Assembly: GCF_000472865.1 (NCBI RefSeq)
Contig: NZ_AXAP01000004.1
Location: 124,001-188,000 of the forward strand
DNA: 64,000 nucleotides
Direction: 5' to 3'
Source: Bradyrhizobium elkanii WSM2783
GTDB taxonomy: Bacteria; Pseudomonadota; Alphaproteobacteria; Rhizobiales; Xanthobacteraceae
Made by a program: the position numbers and the translations under genes. Shown here piece after piece: positions 51,178-59,667 of this stretch. The notes under the pieces are model-generated. The model was not told the origin of the DNA, made no database searches, and was given only the letters and a program-made list of their open reading frames with translations. Within the stretch, counting starts at the first letter, position 1; the number at the start of each line of letters is the position of its first letter.

Positions 51178-52872
51178 TCATCTGCCGGCGTTGCTCTCGC
51201 CAAGCACGCTGTCGAGCGTCCGCATCCAGCTGCGGCTATCGGTCTTTTCCGCCAGCCCATCTGCCTGCAACAGGTCGCGCAGTTGGCCATGAGCGCCGAC
51301 GATGCAGAACGTCACTCCACGATCTGCCAGTTCGTCATGCAGACCATGCAACATGCGCGCCCCGGCCAGATCGATGAAGGGCGATGCCGAGAGATCGCAG
51401 ACCACCAGCTTGATACCCGACGATTCTCGGAGCGCAGCCAGGACGGCGTCGAAGATCGTCTCGGCGTTCACGTAGAGCAGTGATGCTTCAGGACGGAATG
51501 CGATGACGCCCGCCAGCGGCTCTACCCCATGATGCCTGGCGCTGTCCGAATAACGGCCGGTTCCAGGGAGTCGTCCGAGAAACGCCACATTCGGTTGCGA
51601 CGCGCGGACGAGCAGCAGGAAGATGGATGCGAGTGCCGCAAGCAGCACGCCTTGCAGGATTCCGAGCAGCAGCACCGAGGCGAGCGCGATCGCCGCAGCA
51701 TAGAAATCGATCCGGCTGATTTTCCACATGCGCAGCAGCGCCGGGATATCGACCAGCCTGTATACGGCGGCAAGAACGATGGCAGCGAGCACCGCCTTGG
51801 GAAGATTTGTCAGCAGTCCCGTGAAGAACAGCAGACACAGCGCAAGCGTGCCCGAGCAGAGCACCAGCGCCAAAGGCGTACGGGCCCCGGCCGCGTCGTT
51901 CACCGCAGATTGCGACAGGCCGCCGGCAACCGGATAGCCGTGGCCGAACGCCGCCGCGAGGTTGGCCGCACCCAGTCCCAGAAACTCCTGCCGGACATCG
52001 AGGCCGTAGCCATGCTTGGCCGCAAAGCTCCGCGCTGCGGAAACCCCCTCGACATAGGCGAGCAACAGACAGCCGGCCGCGATCGGAAACAGCTCTTCAG
52101 GCTCCGACAGTCCGAATGACGGCATTGCAAACGCCGGCAGCCCTTGCGGGATCGCCCCGGTGATCGGCACTCCGAGCGCCGGCAGGCCAAATATCGACGC
52201 GACCAGAATCGACAGTGCGACGACGGCGAGTCCAACCGGCTTGCCCGGCAGGACGCGTTCGCCGATCAACAACAGCAGCAGCGCAGCAAGACCGATCGTC
52301 AGAACGAGCAAGTGGACGTCGCCGAGCTGGCCGGCGAGCCGAACAGCCCGGTCAAAGAAGTTGTGGCCACCGCCGGCGACACCGAACAGGCTGGGTAGCT
52401 GGGTCATCATGATCGTCAGCCCGGCGCCCGCCTTGAATCCCACCAGGATGCTGTCGCTGATCAGGCGTACCAGAAGGCTCAGCTTGAACAGCCAGGCGAT
52501 CAGGCAGAGCAACGCCACCGCGCAGGCCACCAGGCTCGCGAGGCCGGCGTATCGCGCCGGATCGCCCGCGGCCAAAGCCCCGACCGAGCCGGCGATCATG
52601 AGCGAGATCGCGGATGTCGGACCAATCGCTAGCTGACGCGAGGAGCCGAGGAGCGCATAGCCGACGCCGCCAAGCAGATAGCCGTAGATTCCGACATGCG
52701 GTGGCAGTCCGGCGAGCGTCGCATAAGCGAGCGAAACCGGTATCGCGTAGGCGGCGAGCGTAATTCCCGCGACGGCGTCCGAAGGCAGAAAGGAAAGCCG
52801 ATAGTTTGTAAGCCACTCCACCGGCGGAAAGAGCCGCGTCCATCCCGGTTGCTGAGATGACAATGACTTCAT
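51178..52872 (-). CDS. SulP/SLC26-family anion transporter with STAS domain
   Basis: A 564-residue inner-membrane transporter for sulfate, bicarbonate or another anion. The membrane core (about 20-410) has the family signature VAGITLAAYAIPVSLAYATL and GLPPHVGIYG; the C-terminal STAS domain (about 440-555) contains VVCDLSASPFIDLAGARML. ATG 52872 (MKSLSSQQPG) is preferred to the longer open frame from 52941, though its ribosome binding site is weak. The divergent hydrolase gene shares a FixK box with it. Confidence 0.88.
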   Translation of the reverse strand: MKSLSSQQPGWTRLFPPVEWLTNYRLSFLPSDAVAGITLAAYAIPVSLAYATLAGLPPHVGIYGYLLGGVGYALLGSSRQLAIGPTSAISLMIAGSVGALAAGDPARYAGLASLVACAVALLCLIAWLFKLSLLVRLISDSILVGFKAGAGLTIMMTQLPSLFGVAGGGHNFFDRAVRLAGQLGDVHLLVLTIGLAALLLLLIGERVLPGKPVGLAVVALSILVASIFGLPALGVPITGAIPQGLPAFAMPSFGLSEPEELFPIAAGCLLLAYVEGVSAARSFAAKHGYGLDVRQEFLGLGAANLAAAFGHGYPVAGGLSQSAVNDAAGARTPLALVLCSGTLALCLLFFTGLLTNLPKAVLAAIVLAAVYRLVDIPALLRMWKISRIDFYAAAIALASVLLLGILQGVLLAALASIFLLLVRASQPNVAFLGRLPGTGRYSDSARHHGVEPLAGVIAFRPEASLLYVNAETIFDAVLAALRESSGIKLVVCDLSASPFIDLAGARMLHGLHDELADRGVTFCIVGAHGQLRDLLQADGLAEKTDSRSWMRTLDSVLGESNAGR

Positions 52873-52947
52873 GTGAATTGGCCCGTCACGAGCGCTATAG
52901 CGGTCGCCGAAATGCTCCGATGAACGGCGGCCTGCGGCCAAGCGGGA

Positions 52948-52961
52948 TTGATCTGGATCAA
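52948..52961. promoter_or_regulatory. FixK/FNR box TTGATCTGGATCAA between divergent genes
   Basis: Identical in sequence to the box at 47916. The centre is about 82 bases before the SulP start (minus strand) and about 60 bases before the hydrolase start (53015), giving leaders of about 41 and 19 bases if activation is at -41.5. One site may drive both genes. Confidence 0.82.
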
Positions 52962-53014
52962 GCGTCGCTTCGGATTCGATCCGTCAACTCGCCTCGTTAC
53001 AGCGGAGCTCTGAT

Positions 53015-53899
53015 ATGGGTCAGGCTTGCTCACGATTCCTGATAATGCTGTTCGTTGTCCTCAGCCAGATCGCGCCGGTGCGCCCTGACGATCAGAACGC
53101 CGCCGTGCACATTCAGGAGGAAGTCTGGGCGCTGCCGCTCGTCTTGCCGACCATCGCCTACGTGGTCCGTCCGGTCGGCGGCGGCCCTTTCCCGCTCGCC
53201 ATCATGAATCACGGCGTGTCACTTGACCCGGTGCAGCGCAGCTTCTTTCCGCTGGTCGAATTCCGCGACGCCGCCGTGTGGTTCGCGCGACGCGGCTACC
53301 TCGTGGTGGCACCGGTTGGGTCGGGCTACGGCGCCTCGGCCATCGACATACCCGCGCGCGGGCTCTACGGACCGTTCTTCTCCAAGATCGGCAGTTGCGC
53401 CAATCCCAACTTCCGCGACGCCGGCATGGCTGTTGCGCAGCTCGACCTCTGGATCATCGACTATATGGCTGCCGAGAAGAAGATCGTGCCGAAGGATGTC
53501 ATCGTGATCGGCCAATCGGCCGGCGGCTGGGCGTCGATCGCGCTTTCAAGCGTGAACCCGCCGCAGGTCAAAGCCATCATCACCTTTGCTGCCGGACGCG
53601 GCGGCCGCGTCGATGGCAAGCCGAACAACAATTGCGCCCCGGACAGATTGGTCGAGGCTATCACTGAATTCGGCCGCACCTCGCGGGTGCCGATGCTCTG
53701 GATCTACATTGCAAATGACACGTTCTTCGGCCCGACGCTGTCGAAACGGATGCACGAGGCGTTCACCGCCGCAGGCGGCAACGCCGAATACCACCTTCTT
53801 CCGCCGTTCGGCGACGATGGACATTTCCTGGTCGGCTCAGCCGACTCCATTCCGATCTGGGCGCCGCTCGTCGGTGCGTTCCTGGACGGGCACAAGTAG
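53015..53899 (+). CDS. Exported alpha/beta hydrolase (dienelactone-hydrolase-like)
   Basis: A 294-residue serine hydrolase with a signal peptide (FLIMLFVVLSQIAPVRP). The nucleophile is in VIGQSAGGWASI (Ser about 169), with a later Asp in IYIANDTFFGP and His in FGDDGHFLVG. The substrate is unknown. CGGAGCTCTGAT precedes the ATG. It leads a two-gene unit with the IalB-like gene 30 bases downstream, headed by the FixK box at 52948. Confidence 0.82.
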   Translation: MGQACSRFLIMLFVVLSQIAPVRPDDQNAAVHIQEEVWALPLVLPTIAYVVRPVGGGPFPLAIMNHGVSLDPVQRSFFPLVEFRDAAVWFARRGYLVVAPVGSGYGASAIDIPARGLYGPFFSKIGSCANPNFRDAGMAVAQLDLWIIDYMAAEKKIVPKDVIVIGQSAGGWASIALSSVNPPQVKAIITFAAGRGGRVDGKPNNNCAPDRLVEAITEFGRTSRVPMLWIYIANDTFFGPTLSKRMHEAFTAAGGNAEYHLLPPFGDDGHFLVGSADSIPIWAPLVGAFLDGHK

Positions 53900-53929
53900 C
53901 GACGGTGATCGGCGCTGAGGAGCACAGCC

Positions 53930-54526
53930 ATGACGATGCAGCCTCCCGAACCGTTTTCGATCCTGTTCGCCGCCCTGATATTATCAGCGATGATCACGGC
54001 CGGCCCGGCGAATGGACAAAAGGTGCCGACTGGTGCGCAAGCCGGGGAGCCCGAAATCGCGCTTCGCGGCCAACGTGAAGCGCGCGACATCAAGTTCGGC
54101 GACTGGGAGAAGGTCTGCTTCAAGCCTGGCGGCGCCAAGATGGTCTGTCGCACCACCATCAGCGGCAGTTTCAATACCGGCCAGACCGCGGTTCGCGTCT
54201 ATCTGACCGAGCGCGAGGACAATAGCGGCGCGCGGCTACAGCTTTTCCTGCCGGTCGGCCTCTATCTGCCAGCCGGCGCCACGCTCACCGTCGATCAGGG
54301 TACGACCTATCGACTTCCGTTCACGTGGTGTCTCACCAACACCTGCATTGCGGGTGACCTCGCAAATCCGAACCTGCTGCACGACATGGACTCCGGCCAA
54401 AAACTCTTCTTGCAGGTGGTCGACACCAATTTGCTGTCAGTGAGGACGCTACTCCCGCTCGATCAATTTGCGACCGTGCGCAAAGGCGCACCGGCACGCG
54501 TTTTCGAACAGGATATTGATGAGTGA
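53930..54526 (+). CDS. IalB-family (invasion-associated locus B) periplasmic protein
   Basis: A 198-residue exported protein. The IalB pattern appears as IKFGDWEKVCFKPGG, MVCRTTISGSFNTGQ, LPVGLYLPAGATLTVDQG and LPFTWCLTNTCIAGD, with conserved Cys pairs. Many such proteins occur in rhizobia, where the role is envelope-related but unclear. GAGGAGCACAGCC precedes the ATG. It is cotranscribed with the hydrolase before it. Confidence 0.85.
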   Translation: MTMQPPEPFSILFAALILSAMITAGPANGQKVPTGAQAGEPEIALRGQREARDIKFGDWEKVCFKPGGAKMVCRTTISGSFNTGQTAVRVYLTEREDNSGARLQLFLPVGLYLPAGATLTVDQGTTYRLPFTWCLTNTCIAGDLANPNLLHDMDSGQKLFLQVVDTNLLSVRTLLPLDQFATVRKGAPARVFEQDIDE

Positions 54527-54542
54527 ATATCGGCAAGCTCCG

Positions 54543-54995
54543 CTAGGCGATAGCGGCTGCCATTTTTTCGATCGGCTCGATCAGCGATTTTGCCGAGAAC
54601 GGCTTGGTCAGGTAAGCGACACATCCCGACTCCGTCGCCGCCGTGCGGTTCGCGTGGCTATCATTGCCAGTGATATAGATGACCGGCAGGGTGATGCCCT
54701 TGTCCAGGAGCCGGCGACGCAGATCGATGCCGGATTGGCCATTCAGATTGATATCCAGGATGATGCAGAAGGCGCCGCCGAAATCGCCGTGGCCAAGCAG
54801 CGCGCTGGCGGAATCGAACAGCGTCGTATCAAAACCGTACTGCCCCAGCAGACGCTTAAGGCTCCTGAGCATGGATCGGTCGTCATCTACGACAAGAACA
54901 GATCTTCGATTCGACAAGGTGCTGGCTTCAGCTTTTCGAGGATGTTTTCGGCTATCTTCTGCAGAAGGCGACCTGACCGCGAGCCGAGAAACCAT
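54543..54995 (-). CDS. Stand-alone receiver-domain response regulator, FixJ-like
   Basis: A 150-residue protein with one receiver domain: DDD at about 37-39, phospho-acceptor Asp about 81 in IILDINLNGQSG, Thr in YITGND and Lys in LTKPFSAKSL. There is no output domain. It resembles the receivers of FixJ-type regulators paired with HELNQPL kinases such as the one at 43726. The first 26 residues are unlike the family; a TTG at 54917 (LSNRRSVLVVDD) may be the true start. No ribosome binding site is clear for either. Confidence 0.82.
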   Translation of the reverse strand: MVSRLAVRSPSAEDSRKHPRKAEASTLSNRRSVLVVDDDRSMLRSLKRLLGQYGFDTTLFDSASALLGHGDFGGAFCIILDINLNGQSGIDLRRRLLDKGITLPVIYITGNDSHANRTAATESGCVAYLTKPFSAKSLIEPIEKMAAAIA

Positions 54996-55126
54996 GCTGA
55001 TTTCACACGCGCCTGATACGCGCTGTCATTAAGATGTGATATTGTCCGTTCGTACAGGTGTCCTGAGGGAACCCGACAGGGTCTGCGCATTTTTCCTGCA
55101 AGATTGCGATACTTCGATTTCGAACG

Positions 55127-55840
55127 CTAACGGGCTGCATCGTCGCTTGAATCGAGCACGCCGAGCCGTTCCGCGATCGACACCAATTCGGCGAGCGAGT
55201 GCACTTGCATCTTTTCCATCACTTGGTGGCGATGTGCTTTCACCGTGCGCTCGGTTGTTCCCATTTGATGCGCGATCTGCTTGTTGATCTTGCCGCGCAC
55301 GATCAACTCAAACACCTGTCGCTCGCGCGGGGTCAATCTCGCAAGCAGCGAGCGGTGGGAATCGAGCCTGATGCGCTGGCTGCGCGTTGCCTCGTGACGG
55401 GCAATCGCGCGCTCGATTGCATCGATCAACTGTGCCGAAGACACTGGTTTGGTCAGGAAATCCTCAGCGCCGGCCTTGATTGCCCGCACGGTCGTCGCCG
55501 TGTCGGCGTACCCGGTGAGGAATACGATCGGCAGCGTCGAACCGAGTTCGCTGAGACGATCCTGCAGTTCGGGACCGCTCAGGCCGGGTATCCGCACATC
55601 AAGCAGGATGCATCCCAGCCGCTCATTGTCCGACAGACGGTCCAGTAGCTGCTGAGCGGACGGATAGGTTGCGACCTCATAGCCGGCTAGCTTCAGCCGC
55701 CGCTCAATGGCCGTCCGAAACGACGCATCGTCATCAACCACGTGAACGAGGCCAGGCAATTTTCCCTCCGAGAAGGCATGGAGCCGCACCGTGACCGGCA
55801 ATCTCGCCGCCAGTCCGACACCATTGCCTACTTGTCCCAT
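55127..55840 (-). CDS. FixJ/NarL-type response regulator with LuxR helix-turn-helix
   Basis: A 237-residue regulator: receiver with phospho-acceptor Asp about 81 (ILLDVRIPGLSG), KPVS lysine, and a LuxR-type output (LTPRERQVFELIVRGKINKQ, TERTVKAHRHQVMEKMQ). The start ATG 55840 (MGQVGNGVG) is the first Met; the frame is open to a TTG at 55936. The start codon lies inside a long palindrome (55832-55862) that could be its own operator. It is divergent from the FixK-type gene, a layout reminiscent of fixJ-fixK control. Confidence 0.86.
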   Translation of the reverse strand: MGQVGNGVGLAARLPVTVRLHAFSEGKLPGLVHVVDDDASFRTAIERRLKLAGYEVATYPSAQQLLDRLSDNERLGCILLDVRIPGLSGPELQDRLSELGSTLPIVFLTGYADTATTVRAIKAGAEDFLTKPVSSAQLIDAIERAIARHEATRSQRIRLDSHRSLLARLTPRERQVFELIVRGKINKQIAHQMGTTERTVKAHRHQVMEKMQVHSLAELVSIAERLGVLDSSDDAAR

Positions 55841-55862
55841 AGTACAATGGTCCGTGGGACAA
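55832..55862. promoter_or_regulatory. Nested palindromic operator between FixJ-like and FixK-like genes
   Basis: TTGTCCCA (55832-55839) and TGGGACAA (55855-55862) are exact inverted repeats with 15 bases between. Inside the element, CCATAGTACAATGG (55837-55850) is a second, near-perfect palindrome. The element overlaps the start codon of the FixJ-like gene and lies 125 bases before the FixK-like start. It has the form of a dimer site for a LuxR-type or similar regulator. Confidence 0.55.
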
Positions 55863-55986
55863 TGATTAGGAATGCTGCCTTCGTCGCAGATCAACCTTGG
55901 CGAGACCGGACCCGATACCGAATTCTTGCAGCGCAATAGTTCTAAAGACTGATAGAATTCGTGACGTTCAGGTGAGGAGTTGGGCC

Positions 55987-56673
55987 ATGTTTTCCTATGT
56001 TAACATCGATCCGGCAGCGTCCCTACCTAATATGCTCGGCGCGTTCGGCATGGCGAGCGCTTCCAACCCGATGATGACCCTCAACGAATTTACGTACAAG
56101 AAAGGGACGGAGATCTACGGCGAGAAAGAGCCTGCCGATTACGTCTACCAGGTCAAGTCTGGCGCGGTGCGAAGCTACAAGCTGCTTTCAGACGGCCGCC
56201 GCCAGATTGGCTCGTTTCACCTGGTCGGCGATATCTTCGGGCTGGAGAACGGCAGCGAGCATCGCTTCACGGCCGAAGCGATCGTGGACACCGCGGTGCG
56301 CCTGGTGAAGCGTCGCAGCCTTGAACTCGTAGCCGAGAGCGACGCCATGGTCGCCCGCAACCTGCTGAACATGACCACGAACAACCTGCAGCATGCCGAG
56401 GATCACATGCTGCTGCTCGGCCGCAAGACGTCGCTCGAGCGCGTTGTCGCCTTCCTGCTCGAAATGGACAAGCGCCTGACCGCGGCCGGCGTCCTGGCGC
56501 TGCCGATGTGCCGCCGCGACATCGCTGATTATCTCGGCCTGACGCTGGAGACGGTCTCTCGCGCCCTGTCCCGGCTGCACGAGCTCGGTATCCTCGGATT
56601 CATCGGCAACAACCAGCGTCAGATCGTGCTCCTGGACCGGCCCCAGTTGGCTGGTCTCGATTTGCAGAACTGA
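55987..56673 (+). CDS. FixK-type Crp/Fnr-family transcriptional regulator
   Basis: A 228-residue regulator with a cyclic-nucleotide-binding-like beta-roll (about 30-110), a dimer helix and a winged helix-turn-helix (CRRDIADYLGLTLETVSRAL, about 175-194). The recognition helix carries E-x2-S-R (188-192), which in FNR reads TTGAT, matching the boxes listed here. It lacks the N-terminal Cys cluster of FNR, so it is FixK-like. Cys 175 in the DNA-binding domain resembles the oxidant-sensitive Cys reported for B. diazoefficiens FixK2. ATG 55987 follows AGGAGTTGGGCC. Confidence 0.88.
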   Translation: MFSYVNIDPAASLPNMLGAFGMASASNPMMTLNEFTYKKGTEIYGEKEPADYVYQVKSGAVRSYKLLSDGRRQIGSFHLVGDIFGLENGSEHRFTAEAIVDTAVRLVKRRSLELVAESDAMVARNLLNMTTNNLQHAEDHMLLLGRKTSLERVVAFLLEMDKRLTAAGVLALPMCRRDIADYLGLTLETVSRALSRLHELGILGFIGNNQRQIVLLDRPQLAGLDLQN

Positions 56674-56821
56674 ACGGCCCTCCGGTGTCGTCGCTCTGCA
56701 ACACGGGCGATGGCGACCACAGCGACTGTCACCAGCGCGTGGATCATGATGTTGGATCGGCTGATGGTTGCGACGACCAGGAATTGAAGGGCCACAGCCA
56801 GCACCGGGCCCGCAAGGCAAA

Positions 56822-57172
56822 TCAGCTCTTGGGAGTAAACACGCCGGTTGCGGCTTTCATGGCCGATTCGCCCATGCTCCTCCCCTGTTCCATCAGCGCT
56901 CGCATCTGGTCCTGGAAGAACTCGGACTGAATTCTGACTACATCAGGCACGTCCTTGGCCTGGATCAGGCGGTCGCAGAGGTCGAAGGTCGCCGAAGTCT
57001 GGCGCCGCATATGATCGCAGAACTGCTTGGCCTGCCCGGCAATCGGAAGCTGCGAGGAGCTCATCCCCTTCTCAAGCATGTCAAAATAATCCGAATTGGC
57101 CTTGCGAACACGACTGAGATTCTCGGCGAGCATCGCGCGGACGTTGTCCGCTGCCACTTGGGGGTCCGACAT
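56822..57172 (-). CDS. Phasin-family PHB-granule protein
   Basis: A 116-residue all-helical, amphipathic protein with the phasin pattern (MLAENLSRVRKANSDYFDML, PDVVRIQSEFFQDQMRALME, GRSMGESAMKAATGVF). It would coat PHB granules. AGAGGAGGATGCA stands directly before the ATG, a strong site. Its neighbour is the CoA-transferase gene pair, which also belongs to PHB/ketone metabolism. The 149 bases between this gene and the FixK-type gene hold no convincing coding sequence. Confidence 0.85.
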   Translation of the reverse strand: MSDPQVAADNVRAMLAENLSRVRKANSDYFDMLEKGMSSSQLPIAGQAKQFCDHMRRQTSATFDLCDRLIQAKDVPDVVRIQSEFFQDQMRALMEQGRSMGESAMKAATGVFTPKS

Positions 57173-57182
57173 TGCATCCTCC

Positions 57183-57422
57183 TCTGTTGATGAAATCTAC
57201 TAACAGTTCCGTCGATTTCGCAAGGCCGCCGAACCAGCCGTCACAGAGCGCAGCCAATTCGAGATCCATGCCGGTGCCGGGCACGATGGCGAGTCGACGG
57301 TCCCTCACAGCCTTCCCCATTGTCTCGAGGTCGGCAAGCGCAATCCAGCCGTCCTGCTCACCCAAGAGCGCAAGACGCGGATGCCGGATAACCGGTATCT
57401 GTCGCTCCAGCGAATACCCTTG
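57183..57422 (-). pseudogene. Possible C-terminal remnant of an alpha/beta hydrolase
   Basis: The minus frame reads YSLERQIPVIRHPRLALLGE, QDGWIALADLETMGKAVRDR, RLAIVPGTGMDLELA and so on for about 75 codons. This resembles the end of an alpha/beta hydrolase, where GExD carries the acid and PGxGH the His (here PGTGM, so the His is lost). There is no start, no nucleophile and no stop before it runs into the phasin ribosome binding site. It fills most of the 336-base gap before the CoA-transferase gene. Confidence 0.35.
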
Positions 57423-57433
57423 ATACAGATCAA
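57420..57433 (+). promoter_or_regulatory. FixK/FNR box TTGATACAGATCAA
   Basis: TTGAT and ATCAA half-sites, centre about 82 bases before the CoA-transferase A start at 57509. Activation at -41.5 would start the transcript near 57468 with a 41-base leader. Confidence 0.75.
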
Positions 57434-57508
57434 AGCGACGCGATGAGCGGGGACCAGCATCGCACGAGTACCGCCCCGATCAATCGCGTGCCGGCCGGAG
57501 TGCCAATC

Positions 57509-58156
57509 ATGAAGGCTATTTCCGTCGAAGAAGCCGTTGCGAAGATCCCGGCCGGTGCGAGCATCATGGTCGGCGGCTTCATGGGCGTCGGGACGCCGGA
57601 ACGCCTGCTCGACGAAGTCGTACGCCAGCACAAGACGGGCCTTGCCTTGATCTCCAATGACGCGGCGATACCCGGAAAGGGCATCGGCAAACTGTTCGAT
57701 GCCGGCCTGGTCTCAAGCCTGACCGCAAGCCACATCGGCCTCAATCCCAAAGCGCAACAGCAGATGCTGGCCAACCAGATTGCCGTCGACCTGATTCCGC
57801 AGGGGACGTTGGTGGAGCGCATCCGCGCCGGAGGCTGCGGCCTTGGCGGCGTGCTCACGCCGACCGGCGTCGGAACGACGGTTGCCGAAGGAAAACGCCA
57901 GATCGAGATCGACGGAAAAGCGTTCCTGCTCGAGACCGCATTGCGAGCCCAATTCGCGCTGGTCCACGCCTTCCTCGCCGATTACCTTGGCAACCTTTCT
58001 TATGCGCTGACCGCGCGCAACTTCAATCCCGTCATCGCGATGGCCGCCGATACCGTGATCGTGACTGCCGAGCACATCGTTCCGGTCGGCGTCATCGCGC
58101 CCGACCATGTGGTCACACCGGCGCCGCTTGTCGACTATCTCATAGCGAACGAGTGA
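57509..58156 (+). CDS. 3-oxoacid CoA-transferase, subunit A
   Basis: Alpha subunit of a succinyl-CoA:acetoacetate or acetate:acetoacetate type CoA-transferase, which activates or frees acetoacetate during PHB turnover. The 215-residue protein has ISVEEAVAKIPAGASIMVGG FMGVGTPE and GVLTPTGVGT, typical of the A subunit. ATG 57509 (MKAISVEE) has CCGGAG ahead; the open frame extends 22 codons earlier. The B subunit gene follows after three bases. Confidence 0.9.
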   Translation: MKAISVEEAVAKIPAGASIMVGGFMGVGTPERLLDEVVRQHKTGLALISNDAAIPGKGIGKLFDAGLVSSLTASHIGLNPKAQQQMLANQIAVDLIPQGTLVERIRAGGCGLGGVLTPTGVGTTVAEGKRQIEIDGKAFLLETALRAQFALVHAFLADYLGNLSYALTARNFNPVIAMAADTVIVTAEHIVPVGVIAPDHVVTPAPLVDYLIANE

Positions 58157-58159
58157 ACC

Positions 58160-58810
58160 ATGGATGCACAAGAGATCATCGGCCGCCGCGTGGCACGCGA
58201 GCTTCGCACTGGCCATCTGGTGAACCTCGGGATCGGCATTCCAACGCTGGTAGCCAACTACGTGCCATCAGACATCAAGGTGTTCTTCCAGTCCGAGAAC
58301 GGACTGATCGGCACCGGCCCGATCCCGGAGCAAGGGTTGGCCCATCCCCTTCTGACCGATGCAGGTGGACGACCGATCAGCGCGCTTCCGGGCGCCAGCA
58401 CCTTCGACAGTGCGATGTCGTTCGGATTGATCCGCGGCGGCCATGTCGACGTGACCGTGCTCGGCGGCCTTCAGGTCGACGCAGAGGGACGCCTCGCCAA
58501 CTGGATGATCCCAGGCAAGATGGTGCCGGGCATGGGTGGCGCGATGGACCTCGTCAGCGGCGCCAAACGCGTCATCGTGGCGATGCAGCATGCCGCGAGG
58601 GGGAAATCGAAGATCGTCAGAAAATGCACCCTGCCCCTGACGTCGTCGCGAACAATCGACCTCGTCGTCACCGACATCGCCGTGATCGGCTTTCCGGACG
58701 GCAAGGCGACGTTGATGGAAACCGCTCCCGGGCTCACGGTCGCTGAGGTCATGGCGGTGACGGAAGCCGAACTCGTCATTCCCGACACGGTTCCGGAAAT
58801 GACGATCTGA
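58160..58810 (+). CDS. 3-oxoacid CoA-transferase, subunit B
   Basis: Beta subunit, 216 residues, forming a heteromer with the preceding product. GHLVNLGIGIPTLVANYV is the family opening; the catalytic Glu lies in FFQSENGLIG (about 46). GGHVDVTVLGGLQVD and the C-terminal TVAEVMAVTEAELV are typical. The distance of three bases from the A gene shows one operon, which I infer to be switched on by the FixK box at 57420. It converges on fabI. Confidence 0.91.
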   Translation: MDAQEIIGRRVARELRTGHLVNLGIGIPTLVANYVPSDIKVFFQSENGLIGTGPIPEQGLAHPLLTDAGGRPISALPGASTFDSAMSFGLIRGGHVDVTVLGGLQVDAEGRLANWMIPGKMVPGMGGAMDLVSGAKRVIVAMQHAARGKSKIVRKCTLPLTSSRTIDLVVTDIAVIGFPDGKATLMETAPGLTVAEVMAVTEAELVIPDTVPEMTI

Positions 58811-58875
58811 CGGGGTAACGAACATGCGGGTATTCAGCGCTGAACGGTCCCAGCCGCTACGGCAGCCGGGTTCAC

Positions 58876-59667
58876 TTAATCGATGATGTGATAACCACCA
58901 TCGATATACATGACGGTGCCGGTAATGAGTTTTGCACCGTCAAGCGCCAGGAATGCCGTCGCGTTGCCAACGTCATCGATGCTGACGAGGCTGCGGGTCG
59001 GCGCCTTCGACTGCGCCTTATCCATCAGCGCGTCGAAATCAGGAATACCCGAGGCTGCGCGCGTGGCGAGCGGACCAGGTGAAATCGCGTGAACCCGGAT
59101 ACCCTTCGGCCCCAACTCGGCCGCGATGTAACGCACGGCGGCCTCAAGCGCTGCCTTCGCGACGCCCATGACATTGTAGTTCTCGACCACCATCTGGCTG
59201 CCGTAGTAGGTCATGGTGAACAGCGTTCCGCCGTTCTTCATCAACGGCTCAGCCAGGTGAGCCATGCGCATGAACGACCAGCATGAGACCTCCATCGTCT
59301 TCAAGAAGCCATCCCGTCCGACATCCACGACGCGGCCGTGCAGCGCTTCCTTTGGCGAGAACGCGATCGAGTGCAACACGAAATCAAGCCGGCCCCAGTC
59401 CTTCTTGATGCGCTCGAACACCTGCTCCATCTGGCCTTCGCTGTTGACATCGAGCGGCATGAAGATCGGCGCTTCCAGCGCCTGCGCCAGCGGCTCGACA
59501 TGCTTTTTCGCCCGGTCGTTCAGGTAGGTGACGGCCAGATCGGCGCCGAGCGCACGAAACGCCTTTGCGCAGCCCCATGCGATCGATTGATCATTGGCAA
59601 TGCCGACAATCAGGCCCTTCCTTCCCTTGAGGGCCACCTTGGTCTCCGGAAGCACGGGAATATTCAT
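58876..59667 (-). CDS. fabI: Enoyl-ACP reductase FabI
   Basis: NADH-dependent reductase of the last step in fatty-acid elongation. The 263-residue protein has [11 protein letters not shown] (about 22-32), HSIAF, and the catalytic pair in [19 protein letters not shown], matching FabI. It overlaps the acetate kinase gene by four bases (ATGA) and has GAGGGTGTC before its ATG. Its place in an acetyl-phosphate operon suggests a second fabI for special conditions, perhaps as an NADH outlet when oxygen is low. Confidence 0.92.
   Translation of the reverse strand: MNIPVLPETKVALKGRKGLIVGIANDQSIAWGCAKAFRALGADLAVTYLNDRAKKHVEPLAQALEAPIFMPLDVNSEGQMEQVFERIKKDWGRLDFVLHSIAFSPKEALHGRVVDVGRDGFLKTMEVSCWSFMRMAHLAEPLMKNGGTLFTMTYYGSQMVVENYNVMGVAKAALEAAVRYIAAELGPKGIRVHAISPGPLATRAASGIPDFDALMDKAQSKAPTRSLVSIDDVGNATAFLALDGAKLITGTVMYIDGGYHIID

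Noticed and set aside
56619-56804. 61-codon hydrophobic frame between the FixK-type and phasin genes
   Set aside because: It overlaps the end of the FixK-type gene on the opposite strand, has no ribosome binding site, and its C-terminal half is shadow sequence.
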